Assembly (NCBI RefSeq): GCF_900116015.1
Contig: NZ_FOYH01000001.1
Span: forward strand, 124,001 to 188,000
Direction: 5' to 3'
Origin: Enterobacter sp. kpr-6
Lineage (GTDB): Bacteria; Pseudomonadota; Gammaproteobacteria; Enterobacterales; Enterobacteriaceae
DNA: 64,000 nucleotides
Shown: positions 37,253 to 47,507 of the stretch, piece by piece
Layout of the letters: each line of letters begins with the position of its first letter
Numbering within the stretch: position 1 is the first letter of the stretch
The notes under the pieces: model-generated
The model's input: only the letters and a program-made list of their open reading frames with translations
Told to the model about the DNA's origin: nothing
Database searches by the model: none
Program-made: the position numbers and the translations under genes

Positions 37253-37594
37253 TTAATGGTGATGGCCGTGACCATGACCGTGGCCGCGAGGACCGCGTCC
37301 ACGATGGTCATCACGATCGCGCCAGCCTTCACGGTAGCCGCGTTCATAGGCTTTGCGTTTATCCCAGCCGCGATGATAGCCGCGGTCATGTGGACGCCAG
37401 CGGTTGTCGCGCCACTGGTAATGGTTATGCCAGTAACCCCGGTCACGCCAGCGGCCGCCGTCCCAGTAGTTACCGTAATTATCCCGATCGCCAATTTGTA
37501 ATTTAACGGATGGCAACAGGGTGATTTCGCCCGCATTAGCTATCAGCGGTGCAGACGTCAGTAAAATGGCTGCCAGAATCAGTGACCTGAACAT
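37253..37594 (-). CDS. ypeC: DUF2502 exported His-rich protein (YpeC-like)
   Basis: 113 residues from [26 protein letters not shown], with a signal peptide cleaved near ANA|GEI. The mature part has repeats of Arg, Trp, Tyr and Asp ([17 protein letters not shown]) and ends in a Gly/His tail ([10 protein letters not shown]). The ribosome site GAAGGAG fits the start at 37594. In E. coli a similar gene also lies by mntH. Periplasmic; a metal-binding role is inferred from composition only. Confidence 0.85.
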   Translation of the reverse strand: MFRSLILAAILLTSAPLIANAGEITLLPSVKLQIGDRDNYGNYWDGGRWRDRGYWHNHYQWRDNRWRPHDRGYHRGWDKRKAYERGYREGWRDRDDHRGRGPRGHGHGHGHHH

Positions 37595-37716
37595 AGTTAT
37601 CTCCTTCACGATCGGGCCGAACGGCCTGTTAACGGTATATTACGAGGCTGTAAAGCCCCGTCGAATCCGCTTAACTCTTAAATCGCAAACGAGAGCATTT
37701 TTTGCTAAAAGTGCGG

Positions 37717-38715
37717 TTAATTTGCGCCGTTCAGAATAGCGTCTATCTGCGCGCATTCCTCTTTGCTGAAATGCCGGTTCGCCAGCATTCCCACCGCATC
37801 TTCCAGTTGCGCGATTTTACTGGCACCAATCAGCACCGAGGTCACTTTATCCTCGCGCAGTACCCAGGCCAGCGCCATCTGCGACAGCTTCTGACCGCGC
37901 TTTTCCGCCAGGGCGTTAAGCTGACGCACTTTTTCAAGCGTCGCATCGGTCAGTTGATCGGGATTCAGGAAGCGGCTGCCGCTGGCGGCGCGGGAATCTG
38001 CCGGAATACCGTGCAGGTAGCGGTCGGTCAACTGACCCCCCGCCAGCGGTGAGAAGGCAATGCTGCCGACGCCTTTTTCCTGGAGCAGATCCAGCAGGCC
38101 ATCTTCAACCCAGCGCTCAAACATCGAATATTTAGGCTGATGGATTAAGCACGGCGTACCCAGGTCGTTGAGGATATCAATCGCTTCACGCGCCATCTCT
38201 GCCGGGTAATTTGACAGTCCGACGTACAGCGCTTTACCCTGACGCACAATGTGATCGAGCGCGCGCATGGTTTCTTTAAGTGGCGTCTGCGGGTCCGGGC
38301 GGTGATGATAAAAAATATCCACATACTCCAGCCCCATGCGTTTTAAGCTCTGGTTGAGGCTGGCAATCAGGTATTTACGCGATCCCCAGTCACCGTAAGG
38401 TCCGTCCCACATGGTGTACCCGGCTTTGGTCGAGATGATCATCTCGTCGCGCCACGGGCTTAAATCTTCCTGCATAATGCGGCCAAAATTGCGTTCGGCG
38501 GAGCCGGGCGGTGGGCCGTAATTATTGGCCAGATCGAAGTGGGTGATCCCCAAATCAAATGCCCGCTGCAAAAGCTGGCGGCTGTTTTCCAGCAGCGTCA
38601 CATCACCGAAGTTGTGCCACAGACCCAGCGATATGGCAGGCAGTTTTAATCCGCTCTCGCCACAGCGGCGAAATTCCATACTCTGGTAACGTTCAGGATC
38701 GGCCTGATAAACCAT
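37717..38715 (-). CDS. aldo-keto reductase, YghZ/GpR-like
   Basis: 332 residues, AKR family 14 type (L-glyceraldehyde-3-phosphate reductase, YghZ). The catalytic tetrad is visible: Asp in FDLANNYGPP, Tyr in the same segment, Lys in ISTKAGYTMWDGPYG and His in IFYHHRPDPQTP; NADPH binding is in VLIGASKIAQL. It carries the N-terminal YQADPERY seen in YghZ. Not at this place in E. coli. A palindrome upstream may be its operator. Confidence 0.85.
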   Translation of the reverse strand: MVYQADPERYQSMEFRRCGESGLKLPAISLGLWHNFGDVTLLENSRQLLQRAFDLGITHFDLANNYGPPPGSAERNFGRIMQEDLSPWRDEMIISTKAGYTMWDGPYGDWGSRKYLIASLNQSLKRMGLEYVDIFYHHRPDPQTPLKETMRALDHIVRQGKALYVGLSNYPAEMAREAIDILNDLGTPCLIHQPKYSMFERWVEDGLLDLLQEKGVGSIAFSPLAGGQLTDRYLHGIPADSRAASGSRFLNPDQLTDATLEKVRQLNALAEKRGQKLSQMALAWVLREDKVTSVLIGASKIAQLEDAVGMLANRHFSKEECAQIDAILNGAN

Positions 38716-38748
38716 GCAATTACCCTCAATAGCCCGAAGTGAGAATCT

Positions 38749-38764
38749 GTGTATACGTTTACAC
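38749..38764. promoter_or_regulatory. possible LacI-type operator before the aldo-keto reductase
   Basis: GTGTATACGTTTACAC is a 16-bp imperfect palindrome centred on CG with seven of eight arm positions matched, 34 bases upstream of the reductase ATG. The centre and length fit LacI/GalR operators. No such regulator is nearby. Confidence 0.4.
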
Positions 38765-38958
38765 TAGCAACCAGCGGGAAGATTACACCGCCTTTTCCTG
38801 TGCGGGGGGAATCTTTGAGACTTTGCTGAAACGGTAAAGTTATTCTGTGATGAAGTTCAATAATCCGTGGGCACTCGTGCTATGGTCATTGTCGTTACAG
38901 CGCCTTGAATTTACAGTGTGCCAAAGATTTTTTCTGACTTTAGCGGAGCCGTAAAAGA

Positions 38959-39924
38959 ATGACAAAGTATGCTTTAGTAGGAGACGTAGGTGGCACTAAC
39001 GCCCGCTTAGCGTTGTGTGACGTCGCCAGCGGCGAAATTTCCCACGCTAAGACCTACTCTGGCCTGGATTATCCCAGTCTGGAAGCGGTGGTGCGCGTTT
39101 ATCTCGATGAGAAAGGCATCAGCGTGGAAGACGGTAGCATTGCGATTGCCTGCCCGATTACCGGTGACTGGGTGGCAATGACCAACCACACCTGGGCTTT
39201 CTCCATTGCCGAAATGCAAAAGAACCTCGGCTTTGCCCATCTGGAAATCATTAACGATTTTACCGCCGTTTCTATGGCAATCCCGATGCTGAAAAAAGAG
39301 CATCTGACGCAATTTGGCGGCGGTGAGCCGGTAGAAGGTAAACCGATTGCCGTTTACGGCGCAGGCACCGGTCTTGGCGTCGCGCATCTGGTGCATGTCG
39401 ATAAGCGCTGGGTGAGCCTGCCGGGTGAAGGCGGTCATGTGGATTTCGCGCCGAACAGCGAAGAAGAGGGGATTATCCTCGAAGAACTGCGCGCTGAAAT
39501 CGGCCACGTTTCTGCTGAACGTGTGCTCTCCGGCCCGGGCCTGGTTAATCTCTACCGCGCGATTGTGAAATCCGACGGCCGCCTGCCGGAAAACTTACAG
39601 CCGAAAGATATCACCGAGCGTGCGCTGGCAGACAGCTGCACTGACTGCCGCCGCGCCCTGTCGCTGTTCTGCGTGATCATGGGACGCTTTGGCGGCAACC
39701 TGGCATTAACGCTCGGCACCTTCGGCGGCGTTTATATTGCCGGGGGCATCGTGCCGCGCTTCCTCGACTTCTTCACCGCGTCCGGTTTCCGGGGCGGGTT
39801 TGAAGATAAAGGCCGCTTTAAAAGCTACGTGCAGGATATCCCGGTGTATCTGATTGTCCACGACAACCCAGGCCTGCTGGGTGCCGGGGCGCATATCCGC
39901 CAGACGCTGGGCTACATCCTGTAA
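38959..39924 (+). CDS. glk: glucokinase
   Basis: Phosphorylates free internal glucose with ATP. It has 321 residues, as in E. coli. ATP motif [16 protein letters not shown], glucose-site [10 protein letters not shown] and VINDFTAV-like [12 protein letters not shown], second phosphate motif [13 protein letters not shown] and the [10 protein letters not shown] segment. Its stop lies two bases from the convergent pyrR stop. Confidence 0.95.
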   Translation: MTKYALVGDVGGTNARLALCDVASGEISHAKTYSGLDYPSLEAVVRVYLDEKGISVEDGSIAIACPITGDWVAMTNHTWAFSIAEMQKNLGFAHLEIINDFTAVSMAIPMLKKEHLTQFGGGEPVEGKPIAVYGAGTGLGVAHLVHVDKRWVSLPGEGGHVDFAPNSEEEGIILEELRAEIGHVSAERVLSGPGLVNLYRAIVKSDGRLPENLQPKDITERALADSCTDCRRALSLFCVIMGRFGGNLALTLGTFGGVYIAGGIVPRFLDFFTASGFRGGFEDKGRFKSYVQDIPVYLIVHDNPGLLGAGAHIRQTLGYIL

Positions 39925-39926
39925 AT

Positions 39927-40658
39927 TTACAGGTGCATGAGCTGGCGAAACTCTTTGACCTTGCTGCGGCTGACCGGGACCTGGAATTCCAGATCCCGCA
40001 GTCGCAGAATATAGGTGTTATTAAACCAGGGTTCGATCTCGCGGATCTTATTTAAATTCACGCAGTACGAGCGGTGGCAGCGGAAAAAATGCGCCTGCGG
40101 CAGCTTGTTACAAAACTCCGTAATATTCATCGGCATGACGTACGATTCCCGTCGCGTATAAACAAACGTCATTTTTTCATGTGCTTCCGCATAATAAATA
40201 TCGTGAATGGACGTCACGATAATCCGCTCATCTTTCACCAGGTTAATGGTGTCATTTTCACGCGTTACCGTGCCGGTGGTGCTCAGGGCGGTTTGCTGCT
40301 GTGAGGCGGTTTCCAGCTTTTGCAGCATGGTAATAATGCGCGATTCCTGGTACGGCTTGAGAATGTAGTCGAAGGCTTCCAGCTCGAACGCCTCCACCGC
40401 ATGTTCCTTCCATGCTGTAATAAATACGATAAACGGCTTATGCGCGAACTGACTGATATTTTGCGCCAGCAGCACGCCGTCGAGCGACGGGATATTAATA
40501 TCCAAAAATATCGCATCGACTTTGTTGTGCTGGAGGAATTTCAGCACGTCCAGCCCGTCGTCAAAGGTGCCGACTATCTCCATCTGGCTGTGTTCTTTAA
40601 TCAGCCAGCTCAGTTCCTGTTGCGCCAGGATCTCATCTTCAACAATGATGACTTTCAT
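39927..40658 (-). CDS. pyrR: LytTR response regulator PyrR (YpdB)
   Basis: 243-residue two-component regulator, N-terminal receiver with phospho-Asp D53 (DAIFLDINIPS) and C-terminal LytTR DNA-binding domain (HFFRCHRSYCVNLNKIREIEP). In E. coli it senses pyruvate through YpdA/PyrS and activates yhjX. The start MKVIIVEDE was preferred over one six codons upstream. Follows pyrS by 14 bases. Confidence 0.92.
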   Translation of the reverse strand: MKVIIVEDEILAQQELSWLIKEHSQMEIVGTFDDGLDVLKFLQHNKVDAIFLDINIPSLDGVLLAQNISQFAHKPFIVFITAWKEHAVEAFELEAFDYILKPYQESRIITMLQKLETASQQQTALSTTGTVTRENDTINLVKDERIIVTSIHDIYYAEAHEKMTFVYTRRESYVMPMNITEFCNKLPQAHFFRCHRSYCVNLNKIREIEPWFNNTYILRLRDLEFQVPVSRSKVKEFRQLMHL

Positions 40659-40672
40659 CTTTTCTCTCCTGA

Positions 40673-42370
40673 TCACTGCAACAGCGTGACGGGGGCGGGC
40701 AGGGGCGTGCGCTGGTGCGGCACATAAAAGGCGATTTCTGTGCCAGGCTCCAGACGGCGAATATTCAGCCCTTCGCCGTACAGCAGTTTCACCCGGTGAT
40801 GCACATTGAGCAGGCCGATTTTATTGCCGGGCATTTCGTTGGCTTCCACCCGCGCGATGACTTTCGGATCGATGCCGTTGCCGGTATCGCGCACCGCGAT
40901 CCGTACCCGGTTTCCGCACTCAGCGACGCTAATGGTCACGACACCTTTTCCCTTGCAGGGCTGAATGCCGTGCACGATGGCATTCTCGACCAGCGGCTGG
41001 ATCAGGAGACTTGGGATCACGCAGGTGACCTCTTCGTCGATGTCATAAATCACCGTCAGCTTGTCGCCAAATCGCGCCTGTTCAATGGCGATGTAATCTT
41101 TGATCTGATACAGCTCTCTTTTGATATCAATCTGCTCATCGTCTTTTAATTCAATGTTGTAGCGCAGATAGCGCGACAGATTGTAGATGAGCTGGCGGGC
41201 GGTATCCGGGTTCATGCGAATGGAGGAGGAAATCGCATTCAGCGCGTTAAACAGGAAGTGAGGATTAATTTTACTTTGCAGGGCGCGCAGTTCGGCTTTA
41301 TTCGCCATCTCCCGTAGCTGCTCCGCGCGGGATACCTCCAGTTGCGTGGAGATAATCTGCGACAGCCCGACCGCCATCTCCTGCAATGACGAGGTGATCT
41401 GGTGCGCGTGACAGTAGTAAATCTTCAGCGTGCCGGTCACCACCCCCTTTTCCCACAGCGGGATCACCAGCATAGAGTGGATCTCTGGCGTGCGGTGGGC
41501 TTCATCATTGTTTTTAATAATGATTTTACCGGAGTTAATCGCCTCAAAGGTGGTCGGGCTGATGATGTCATCGGAGTCCCGGTAATTATTTTCACCAATC
41601 CCCACGTAGGCCAGCACGTGATCGACGTTCGTGATCGCCACCGCATCGGCGTGAATATCACGGCGGATAATGTCGCAGACCTGGCGCAGGGACTCGCTGT
41701 TAACGTGGCGAAACAGCGGCAGCGTTTTGTTGGCGATATCCAGTGCCAGTTTCGCCTGCCGCGCGGCGCTGGCTTCCTGCTCGCCTTCCACGCTTTGCAC
41801 CAGCAAAACGATAAAGCCGATGCATACCGTGCCGAGGATCATCGGAATGCCGATTTTCGAGACGATATCCAGCCCCAGATCCATGGTAGGAGCCCAGGCA
41901 ACCACCAGGATCATGGTCAGGGATTCGCACAGCATCCCGGCGACAATGCCAATCCGCCAGTGCTGTGCTTTCGGCGTTTTACGGCTGATCCAGCCCGCCA
42001 TACAGCCCGCGATAATACTGGTAATAAAGCAGGGGATGGCGGTCACACCGCCGATATCAATCAGGTAGCGGTGTATTCCGGCGATGATGCCGGTAATGAT
42101 GCCCACCCAGGGGCCGAACAAAATCCCGCCGGACATCACCGCAATAATGCGCACATTCACCAGCGAGCCTTCAACAGGCACCCCGGACCAGGTACTGAAC
42201 AACGCAAACAGGGAGAAGATAGCGGTGACGGCCAGAAGTTCTTTTGGCGAGTGGGCCGTTTTATGCAGCAGTTCGCGAAACAGGCGGATGCGAATCAAAA
42301 AGAAGAGGCAGATCAGCATTAACGCCGCCCGGTCAAATACCGCCAGCAGCATGTTAAATATTTCGTGCAC
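40673..42370 (-). CDS. pyrS: pyruvate-sensing histidine kinase PyrS (YpdA)
   Basis: 565 residues, as in E. coli. An N-terminal 5TMR-LYT membrane sensor is followed by a GAF-like domain (~220-350) and a LytS-type kinase with the phospho-His in [17 protein letters not shown] and ATPase motif [10 protein letters not shown]. First gene of pyrSR. The E. coli neighbour ypdC is absent. Confidence 0.92.
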   Translation of the reverse strand: MHEIFNMLLAVFDRAALMLICLFFLIRIRLFRELLHKTAHSPKELLAVTAIFSLFALFSTWSGVPVEGSLVNVRIIAVMSGGILFGPWVGIITGIIAGIHRYLIDIGGVTAIPCFITSIIAGCMAGWISRKTPKAQHWRIGIVAGMLCESLTMILVVAWAPTMDLGLDIVSKIGIPMILGTVCIGFIVLLVQSVEGEQEASAARQAKLALDIANKTLPLFRHVNSESLRQVCDIIRRDIHADAVAITNVDHVLAYVGIGENNYRDSDDIISPTTFEAINSGKIIIKNNDEAHRTPEIHSMLVIPLWEKGVVTGTLKIYYCHAHQITSSLQEMAVGLSQIISTQLEVSRAEQLREMANKAELRALQSKINPHFLFNALNAISSSIRMNPDTARQLIYNLSRYLRYNIELKDDEQIDIKRELYQIKDYIAIEQARFGDKLTVIYDIDEEVTCVIPSLLIQPLVENAIVHGIQPCKGKGVVTISVAECGNRVRIAVRDTGNGIDPKVIARVEANEMPGNKIGLLNVHHRVKLLYGEGLNIRRLEPGTEIAFYVPHQRTPLPAPVTLLQ

Positions 42371-42757
42371 GGATAACTCGTGTAAATGGCGTGAAAAAGG
42401 GATGATAAAAAATCTGACGCCGGATGACCAGTTAACTTCTGTGTCAATTAAAGAGGAAAAACCCTGTTATCAAAAGGGGATTGTTGCCAGCAGCCCATTG
42501 TCTGAAGAAGTTAAACGTAAATAGCGTGGTTGATGTAAAAACAACTTTATCAACACGTTAGCTTTTTTGTTAATTACAGCCAAATAGAGTCCGTTATCTT
42601 TAATCCCTGCGAACAGCGCTTCCGCATTTTGCCGCTGGTTAAAATTTTTTCTATTGCCTCTCGACAGCAGGAAAATTTTCGGGCTATGTTCATAGCTCGC
42701 CACAACAGTGGCAGCGTCGCTCGGACGGTCCGGGCGCTCACGTTATCCGAGGAATCT
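42371..42757. promoter_or_regulatory. pyrS-alaC divergent region
   Basis: About 390 bases with no supported gene. It is AT-rich from 42510 to 42600. Short open frames here have no recognisable features. The region must hold the promoters of pyrSR and alaC. Confidence 0.4.
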
Positions 42758-43972
42758 ATGGCTGAATTCAGTCCTGAACGTCGCTTTACGCGTATCGATC
42801 GTCTCCCCCCTTACGTTTTTAACATTACCGCTGAGCTGAAAATGGCTGCGCGTCGGCGCGGCGAAGATATTATCGATTTCAGTATGGGCAACCCTGACGG
42901 CCCCACGCCGCCGCATATCGTCGAAAAGCTGTGTACCGTGGCGCAGCGCCCGGATACTCACGGCTACTCCACCTCAAAAGGGATCCCGCGCTTACGCCGG
43001 GCGATTTCCCGCTGGTATCAGGATCGCTACGAGGTGGATATCGATCCGGAAACCGAAGCGATTGTGACGATTGGTTCGAAAGAGGGGCTGGCGCATCTGA
43101 TGCTGGCGACGCTCGATCACGGCGACACGGTGCTGGTGCCGAACCCCAGTTATCCCATTCATATTTATGGGGCGGTGATTGCCGGCGCACAGGTGCGTTC
43201 CGTGCCGCTGGTGGAAGGCGTCGATTTCTTTAACGAACTCGAACGCGCCATTCGTGAAAGTTACCCCAAGCCGAAAATGATGATCCTCGGTTTCCCGTCG
43301 AACCCTACCGCGCAGTGCGTAGAGCTGGAGTTTTTCGAGAAAGTGGTCGCGCTGGCAAAACGCTACGATGTGCTGGTGGTGCATGACCTCGCCTATGCCG
43401 ACATCGTGTACGACGGCTGGAAAGCGCCGTCAATTATGCAGGTGCCGGGCGCGCGCGACGTGGCGGTTGAATTCTTCACCCTTTCCAAAAGCTACAACAT
43501 GGCGGGCTGGCGCATCGGCTTTATGGTCGGTAATAAGACGCTGGTGAATGCGCTGGCGCGCATCAAGAGTTACCACGATTACGGGACGTTTACCCCGCTG
43601 CAGGTCGCGGCGATTGCGGCGCTGGAAGGCGATCAGCAGTGCGTGCTTGATATTGCCGCTCAGTATAAACGCCGCCGCGATGTGCTGGTGAAAGGGTTGC
43701 ACGAGGCGGGCTGGATGGTGGAAATGCCGAAGGCGTCGATGTACGTCTGGGCTAAAATTCCCGATCACTACGCGGCAATGGGCTCGCTGGAGTTTGCCAA
43801 AAAACTGCTTAACGACGCGAAAGTGTGCGTTTCGCCGGGGATTGGTTTTGGTGAGTACGGCGATACCCACGTGCGTTTTGCGTTGATTGAAAACCGCGAC
43901 CGCATCCGTCAGGCGGTAAGGGGCATCAAAGCGATGTTCCGCGCCGACGGGGTACTGCCTGCGCAGTCCTGA
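42758..43972 (+). CDS. alaC: glutamate-pyruvate aminotransferase AlaC
   Basis: PLP aminotransferase making alanine from pyruvate and glutamate. The ATG at 42758 ([20 protein letters not shown]) has an AGGAA ribosome site and gives 404 residues (E. coli 412; the C-terminal tail is shorter). The PLP lysine is K244 in [15 protein letters not shown]; substrate Arg in [12 protein letters not shown]. An in-frame upstream extension to 42629 was rejected. Confidence 0.94.
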   Translation: MAEFSPERRFTRIDRLPPYVFNITAELKMAARRRGEDIIDFSMGNPDGPTPPHIVEKLCTVAQRPDTHGYSTSKGIPRLRRAISRWYQDRYEVDIDPETEAIVTIGSKEGLAHLMLATLDHGDTVLVPNPSYPIHIYGAVIAGAQVRSVPLVEGVDFFNELERAIRESYPKPKMMILGFPSNPTAQCVELEFFEKVVALAKRYDVLVVHDLAYADIVYDGWKAPSIMQVPGARDVAVEFFTLSKSYNMAGWRIGFMVGNKTLVNALARIKSYHDYGTFTPLQVAAIAALEGDQQCVLDIAAQYKRRRDVLVKGLHEAGWMVEMPKASMYVWAKIPDHYAAMGSLEFAKKLLNDAKVCVSPGIGFGEYGDTHVRFALIENRDRIRQAVRGIKAMFRADGVLPAQS

Positions 43973-43994
43973 TCGTTTACTACCCTTTGCCGAT

Positions 43995-44027
43995 AAAAAA
44001 CAGGAGCCAAAAGGCTCCTGTTTTTTT
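43995..44027. terminator. alaC / ypdK bidirectional terminator
   Basis: Stem CAGGAGCC / GGCTCCTG (44001-44020) with A6 left and T7 right. Confidence 0.88.
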
Positions 44028-44040
44028 GCATTAACTTTGC

Positions 44041-44112
44041 TCAGATCATCAGGGCGAACGTGCCGGCCCAAACAATGACCATTACCGAAATGCCCATAAA
44101 AAAATATTTCAC
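44041..44112 (-). CDS. ypdK: membrane microprotein YpdK
   Basis: A 23-residue protein starting at GTG (44112-44110), KYFFMGISVMVIVWAGTFALMI after the initiator, then TGA. It is nearly the same as E. coli YpdK (one residue differs as I recall: ISF/ISV). A single hydrophobic helix predicts an inner-membrane microprotein. The upstream ATG in another frame is not used. Terminator follows 14 bases later. Function unknown. Confidence 0.85.
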   Translation of the reverse strand: MKYFFMGISVMVIVWAGTFALMI

Positions 44113-44629
44113 GTTTCATCGCTCCGCACACACGCTGTATGCATTATGAACAATCAGGACTGAGTATAGAGAGGTGTCACTCTTTGGTATTCAAAATGAG
44201 ATTTATCTCCCATTTTGCTAAAGCAGCACCTCAGAATTTCGGGTGTGGGTCACACCAGACGGCGCTAATGTACGCTTAATTTTCAGGGTGTACAAGAGGG
44301 GTTTTTCTAAATAGTTTCCGTCACTTAGCGAGTGTCGGGGAACGGCGACAGTTTAATTTCGCCCATCAATTAATCTCCATTGAGCGACGATTTTTCTCTA
44401 AGCTAAACCCCCCTTTGTTGCGCTTGATTTGTAAGGTTAAATTGTGCGCAATCTCTCATTTTTGGCCGAGGCATCGAAAACAAAGCGAAAAAGAAGTGAC
44501 AAAAAAGTGACGATGATTATTGTGCTTTCTTCCACAAAAGCAAAATCCTTCCCGCTGTTTATCCTCGTCGTGCGGCCTTTCGCGGCATCATGAGGGCTGA
44601 TGTTTTCACTGCAGTAAAAGGGCCGCCCG
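44113..44629. other. intergenic region before gfrR
   Basis: 517 bases without a supported gene, at the junction between the conserved backbone and the variable region (E. coli has lpxP beyond ypdK). AT-rich from 44160 to 44420. It holds the ypdK promoter and that of gfrR; no sigma54 motif was seen here. Confidence 0.5.
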
Positions 44630-47404
44630 ATGCGTAAAGATGATTTGCTCACCTTCCTGATCAACCAGACCGATTTTTTCGATCCGCACGATGTTAGCGC
44701 CATTTTCACCGCCAGCCATCTCGCGGAGCGTTTTGGTCTACAGCGCAATACGGTCAGCCACTACCTCAATCAGCAGGTGGCGCAGGGGGTGCTGATAAAA
44801 ATCAATACCCGCCCGGTTTACTTCCTGCATAAGGCCAGCTTTGAGCAGCAGTTTTACCCGCTCACGCGAAATGAGTTTGCCAGCATCACCGATTTGCTGG
44901 CGGAAAATAACGGCGAGCGCGTACAGCAGGATCATTTTTCGTTGCTGATAGGTCACGAAGGCTCGCTGAAAAAGCCGATTGAACAACTCAAAACTGCGCT
45001 TTTTTATCCCGACGGCGGGCTACCGCTGTTGATCACCGGGGACAGCGGCACCGGTAAAAGTTATCTGGCGCATCTGCTGCACGAATACGCCATCGCTCAC
45101 GGACTGATCGACGCCAGCGCGCCTTTTGTCAGCCTGAACTGCGCCCAGTACGCCAGTAACCCGGAGCTTTTGGCCAGCAACCTGTTCGGCTATGTCAAAG
45201 GGGCGTTCACCGGCGCAAGCCAGGATAAAGCCGGGGCGTTCGAGGCGGCAGACGGCGGCATTTTATTTCTTGATGAAGTGCACCGGCTTCATGCGGAAGG
45301 GCAGGAGAAACTCTTTACCTGGCTCGACCGGGGCGAAATCTACCGCGTGGGGGAAACCGCCGCCGGGCGGAAGGTGTCGGTACGGCTGATTTTCGCCACC
45401 ACCGAAGATATTCACAGCACCTTTTTGACCACCTTTATTCGCCGCATTCCCATCCAGGTGGCGCTGCCGGATCTGGAAAGCCGCAGCCGCAAAGAGAAAG
45501 AGGCGCTGATCCTGCAATTCTTCTGGCTGGAAGCCAAAAAGGTCGGACTTGGCCTGCGCATCAGCCCGCGCCTGCTCTCTGTGCTGACGCACTATGTTTT
45601 TCGCGGCAATGTGGGCGAGCTTAAAAACGTCGTCAAATATGTGGTGGCGTCTGCGTTTGCCAAACAGGGCGGGGGAGAGACGCTGACGGTATCCATTCAC
45701 GATCTGCCGGAGTCGGTGATGGCGCAACTCTCCGTACTCAACGAGGCAGCGAGCGGCTATAACGAGGAGATTGTGCTCAATGAAAACACCCGCCTGCCGT
45801 GGTTGCTTCAGGCTCAGAACGCCACCCAGAACCTGATTCACGATGTTCAGTTGAACGTACTGACGCTATTTGAACACTATCGCCAGGCGCACTCCTCGTG
45901 GGATGACGTTGAGCAGCGTATCGGCCAGGAGATCGAAAACCTGTTCGATCGCCTGATCTTCGATAATCAGGACCAGGCCAGCTCGCAGATGCTGCTGCTG
46001 GTGACAAGCCAGGTGCGGGAAGAATTTTATCGCCTGGAAAAAAGCTACAACGTGCAGTTTAACGGCAACTGTATTTACGCCATCGGGCACTATCTGGTGC
46101 ATCGTTCCAGCCTTGAGCCGTCGCGCTTAAACGTCGATCTCTGCAAACTTCTGGATCACTTTTTAGCGCAGAAATATCCGCTGCTGACGCTATTTTGCGA
46201 GGAGGTGCTGGCCTCGCTCACCCGGCGGCTGGATCTGCGTATTCAGCCCATGGATCGGGTTTTACTGCTGCTCTGGCTCAACAAAACCGGCGTCCAGGCC
46301 AGCCAGTTAATTACCAAAGCGGTCATTCTGGCCCACGGTTATGCCACTGCGAGCAGCATCGCCAACGTGGCCAACCGGCTGTTAAAACAGACCGTATATG
46401 AATCCTTTGATATGCCGCTCGACGTCACGCCGGAAGCCATCGCCCGGCAGGTCACGGAGTACGTGGAGCGCAATAGCCAGGCCAGCAGTCTGGTGATTCT
46501 GGTGGATATGGGATCGCTCAATGACATTCATCAGTATTTCAGCCGCCAGGTGACGATGCCGGTGGTGATCATCAACAACGTCTCCACGCGTATGGCGCTG
46601 TATGTGGGGGAGCGCATTTTGCAGGGCGATTATCTGGAAACCATCGCCGATGCAATCGCCGCCGATCTGCCCATTGAGCACAACATCATCTGGCCTGAAC
46701 TGAACAAACCCAAAGCGATTATTACCACCTGCGCCACCGGTATCGGCGCTGCCAGCAATTTAAGCAGCCTGTTAAAAGCGAGCATTCCGCAGGAACTGGG
46801 CATTGAAGTGGTGGCGTATGAATATGACACCCTGGCGGAAAACAAACGCCGGGAGCCGATTTTCTCGCGCTTTGAGGTGCTGGCGCTGATCGGCACCCTC
46901 GATCCGGGCATTCCGGATGTGCCGTATATCTCGCTGGATACGCTGATTTCCGGGCAGGGTAACGACACGCTTTTAGCGCTGTTTGGCGCGATTACATCCA
47001 CGGAAAACATCACCCTGATTAACGAGCGGATCGTTAAAAACTTCTCCCTGCGACGGGTAATTGAATCGGTCACGATCCTTGATACCAGCAAAGTGATTAA
47101 TCAGGTGGAGCAATTTCTGACCCGCTACCAGCATCTGACCGCGATTGCGGTGCCGAACGATCGCAAGGTGGCGCTCTATATTCACGTCAGTTGCCTGATT
47201 GAGCGTCTCATCCGCCAGGCGGCCATTCAGACCTATTCAGGCGCACGCTTGCAGTGTCAACGAAATCACCTCCCGGCGCTGCGCGAAGCCTTTAGTGTCA
47301 TTGAGGCCAGTTATAGTGTCAAAATCCCCGAAGCGGAGCTGTTTTATATCCACGATATTCTGCATCTGGAAACAGAATTTCTTCAGTACGATCAACAGTT
47401 TTAA
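44630..47404 (+). CDS. gfrR: LevR-type sigma54 activator of the gfr PTS operon
   Basis: 924 residues: N-terminal winged helix (FTASHLAERFGLQRNTVSHYL), AAA+ sigma54 domain with Walker A GDSGTGKS at 137-144, GAFTGA at 191-196 and DEVHRL Walker B, then PRD1 (~430-560), an EIIA-Man-like domain (VILAHGYATASSIANVA), an EIIB-like segment (AIITTCATGIGAASNL) and PRD2 at the C-terminus. This layout is the LevR/DgaR/GfrR family, controlled by PTS phosphorylation of its PRD and EII domains. It faces the same way as the PTS genes that begin 104 bases later with a sigma54 promoter. The gfr assignment rests on the downstream genes. Confidence 0.85.
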   Translation: MRKDDLLTFLINQTDFFDPHDVSAIFTASHLAERFGLQRNTVSHYLNQQVAQGVLIKINTRPVYFLHKASFEQQFYPLTRNEFASITDLLAENNGERVQQDHFSLLIGHEGSLKKPIEQLKTALFYPDGGLPLLITGDSGTGKSYLAHLLHEYAIAHGLIDASAPFVSLNCAQYASNPELLASNLFGYVKGAFTGASQDKAGAFEAADGGILFLDEVHRLHAEGQEKLFTWLDRGEIYRVGETAAGRKVSVRLIFATTEDIHSTFLTTFIRRIPIQVALPDLESRSRKEKEALILQFFWLEAKKVGLGLRISPRLLSVLTHYVFRGNVGELKNVVKYVVASAFAKQGGGETLTVSIHDLPESVMAQLSVLNEAASGYNEEIVLNENTRLPWLLQAQNATQNLIHDVQLNVLTLFEHYRQAHSSWDDVEQRIGQEIENLFDRLIFDNQDQASSQMLLLVTSQVREEFYRLEKSYNVQFNGNCIYAIGHYLVHRSSLEPSRLNVDLCKLLDHFLAQKYPLLTLFCEEVLASLTRRLDLRIQPMDRVLLLLWLNKTGVQASQLITKAVILAHGYATASSIANVANRLLKQTVYESFDMPLDVTPEAIARQVTEYVERNSQASSLVILVDMGSLNDIHQYFSRQVTMPVVIINNVSTRMALYVGERILQGDYLETIADAIAADLPIEHNIIWPELNKPKAIITTCATGIGAASNLSSLLKASIPQELGIEVVAYEYDTLAENKRREPIFSRFEVLALIGTLDPGIPDVPYISLDTLISGQGNDTLLALFGAITSTENITLINERIVKNFSLRRVIESVTILDTSKVINQVEQFLTRYQHLTAIAVPNDRKVALYIHVSCLIERLIRQAAIQTYSGARLQCQRNHLPALREAFSVIEASYSVKIPEAELFYIHDILHLETEFLQYDQQF

Positions 47405-47440
47405 TCTTTCTGCCTCCTGAAAAATCCCGACGCCGCCCTG

Positions 47441-47468
47441 TGCCACTATTTCTGGCACGGCGGTTGCA
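47441..47468 (+). promoter_or_regulatory. sigma54 promoter of gfrABCDEF
   Basis: A perfect -24/-12 element, TGGCAC (47453-47458), five bases, TTGCA (47464-47468), lies 40 bases before gfrA. The TGGCA half also closes an inverted repeat TGCCA-N7-TGGCA from 47441 to 47457. Confidence 0.9.
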
Positions 47469-47507
47469 ATTTCCCTGTTAACAGGTGGAATTTATTTCGA
47501 GGTCAGG

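Noticed and set aside
42371-42524. Short coding frames between pyrS and alaC
   Set aside because: They extend into pyrS antisense and have no support.
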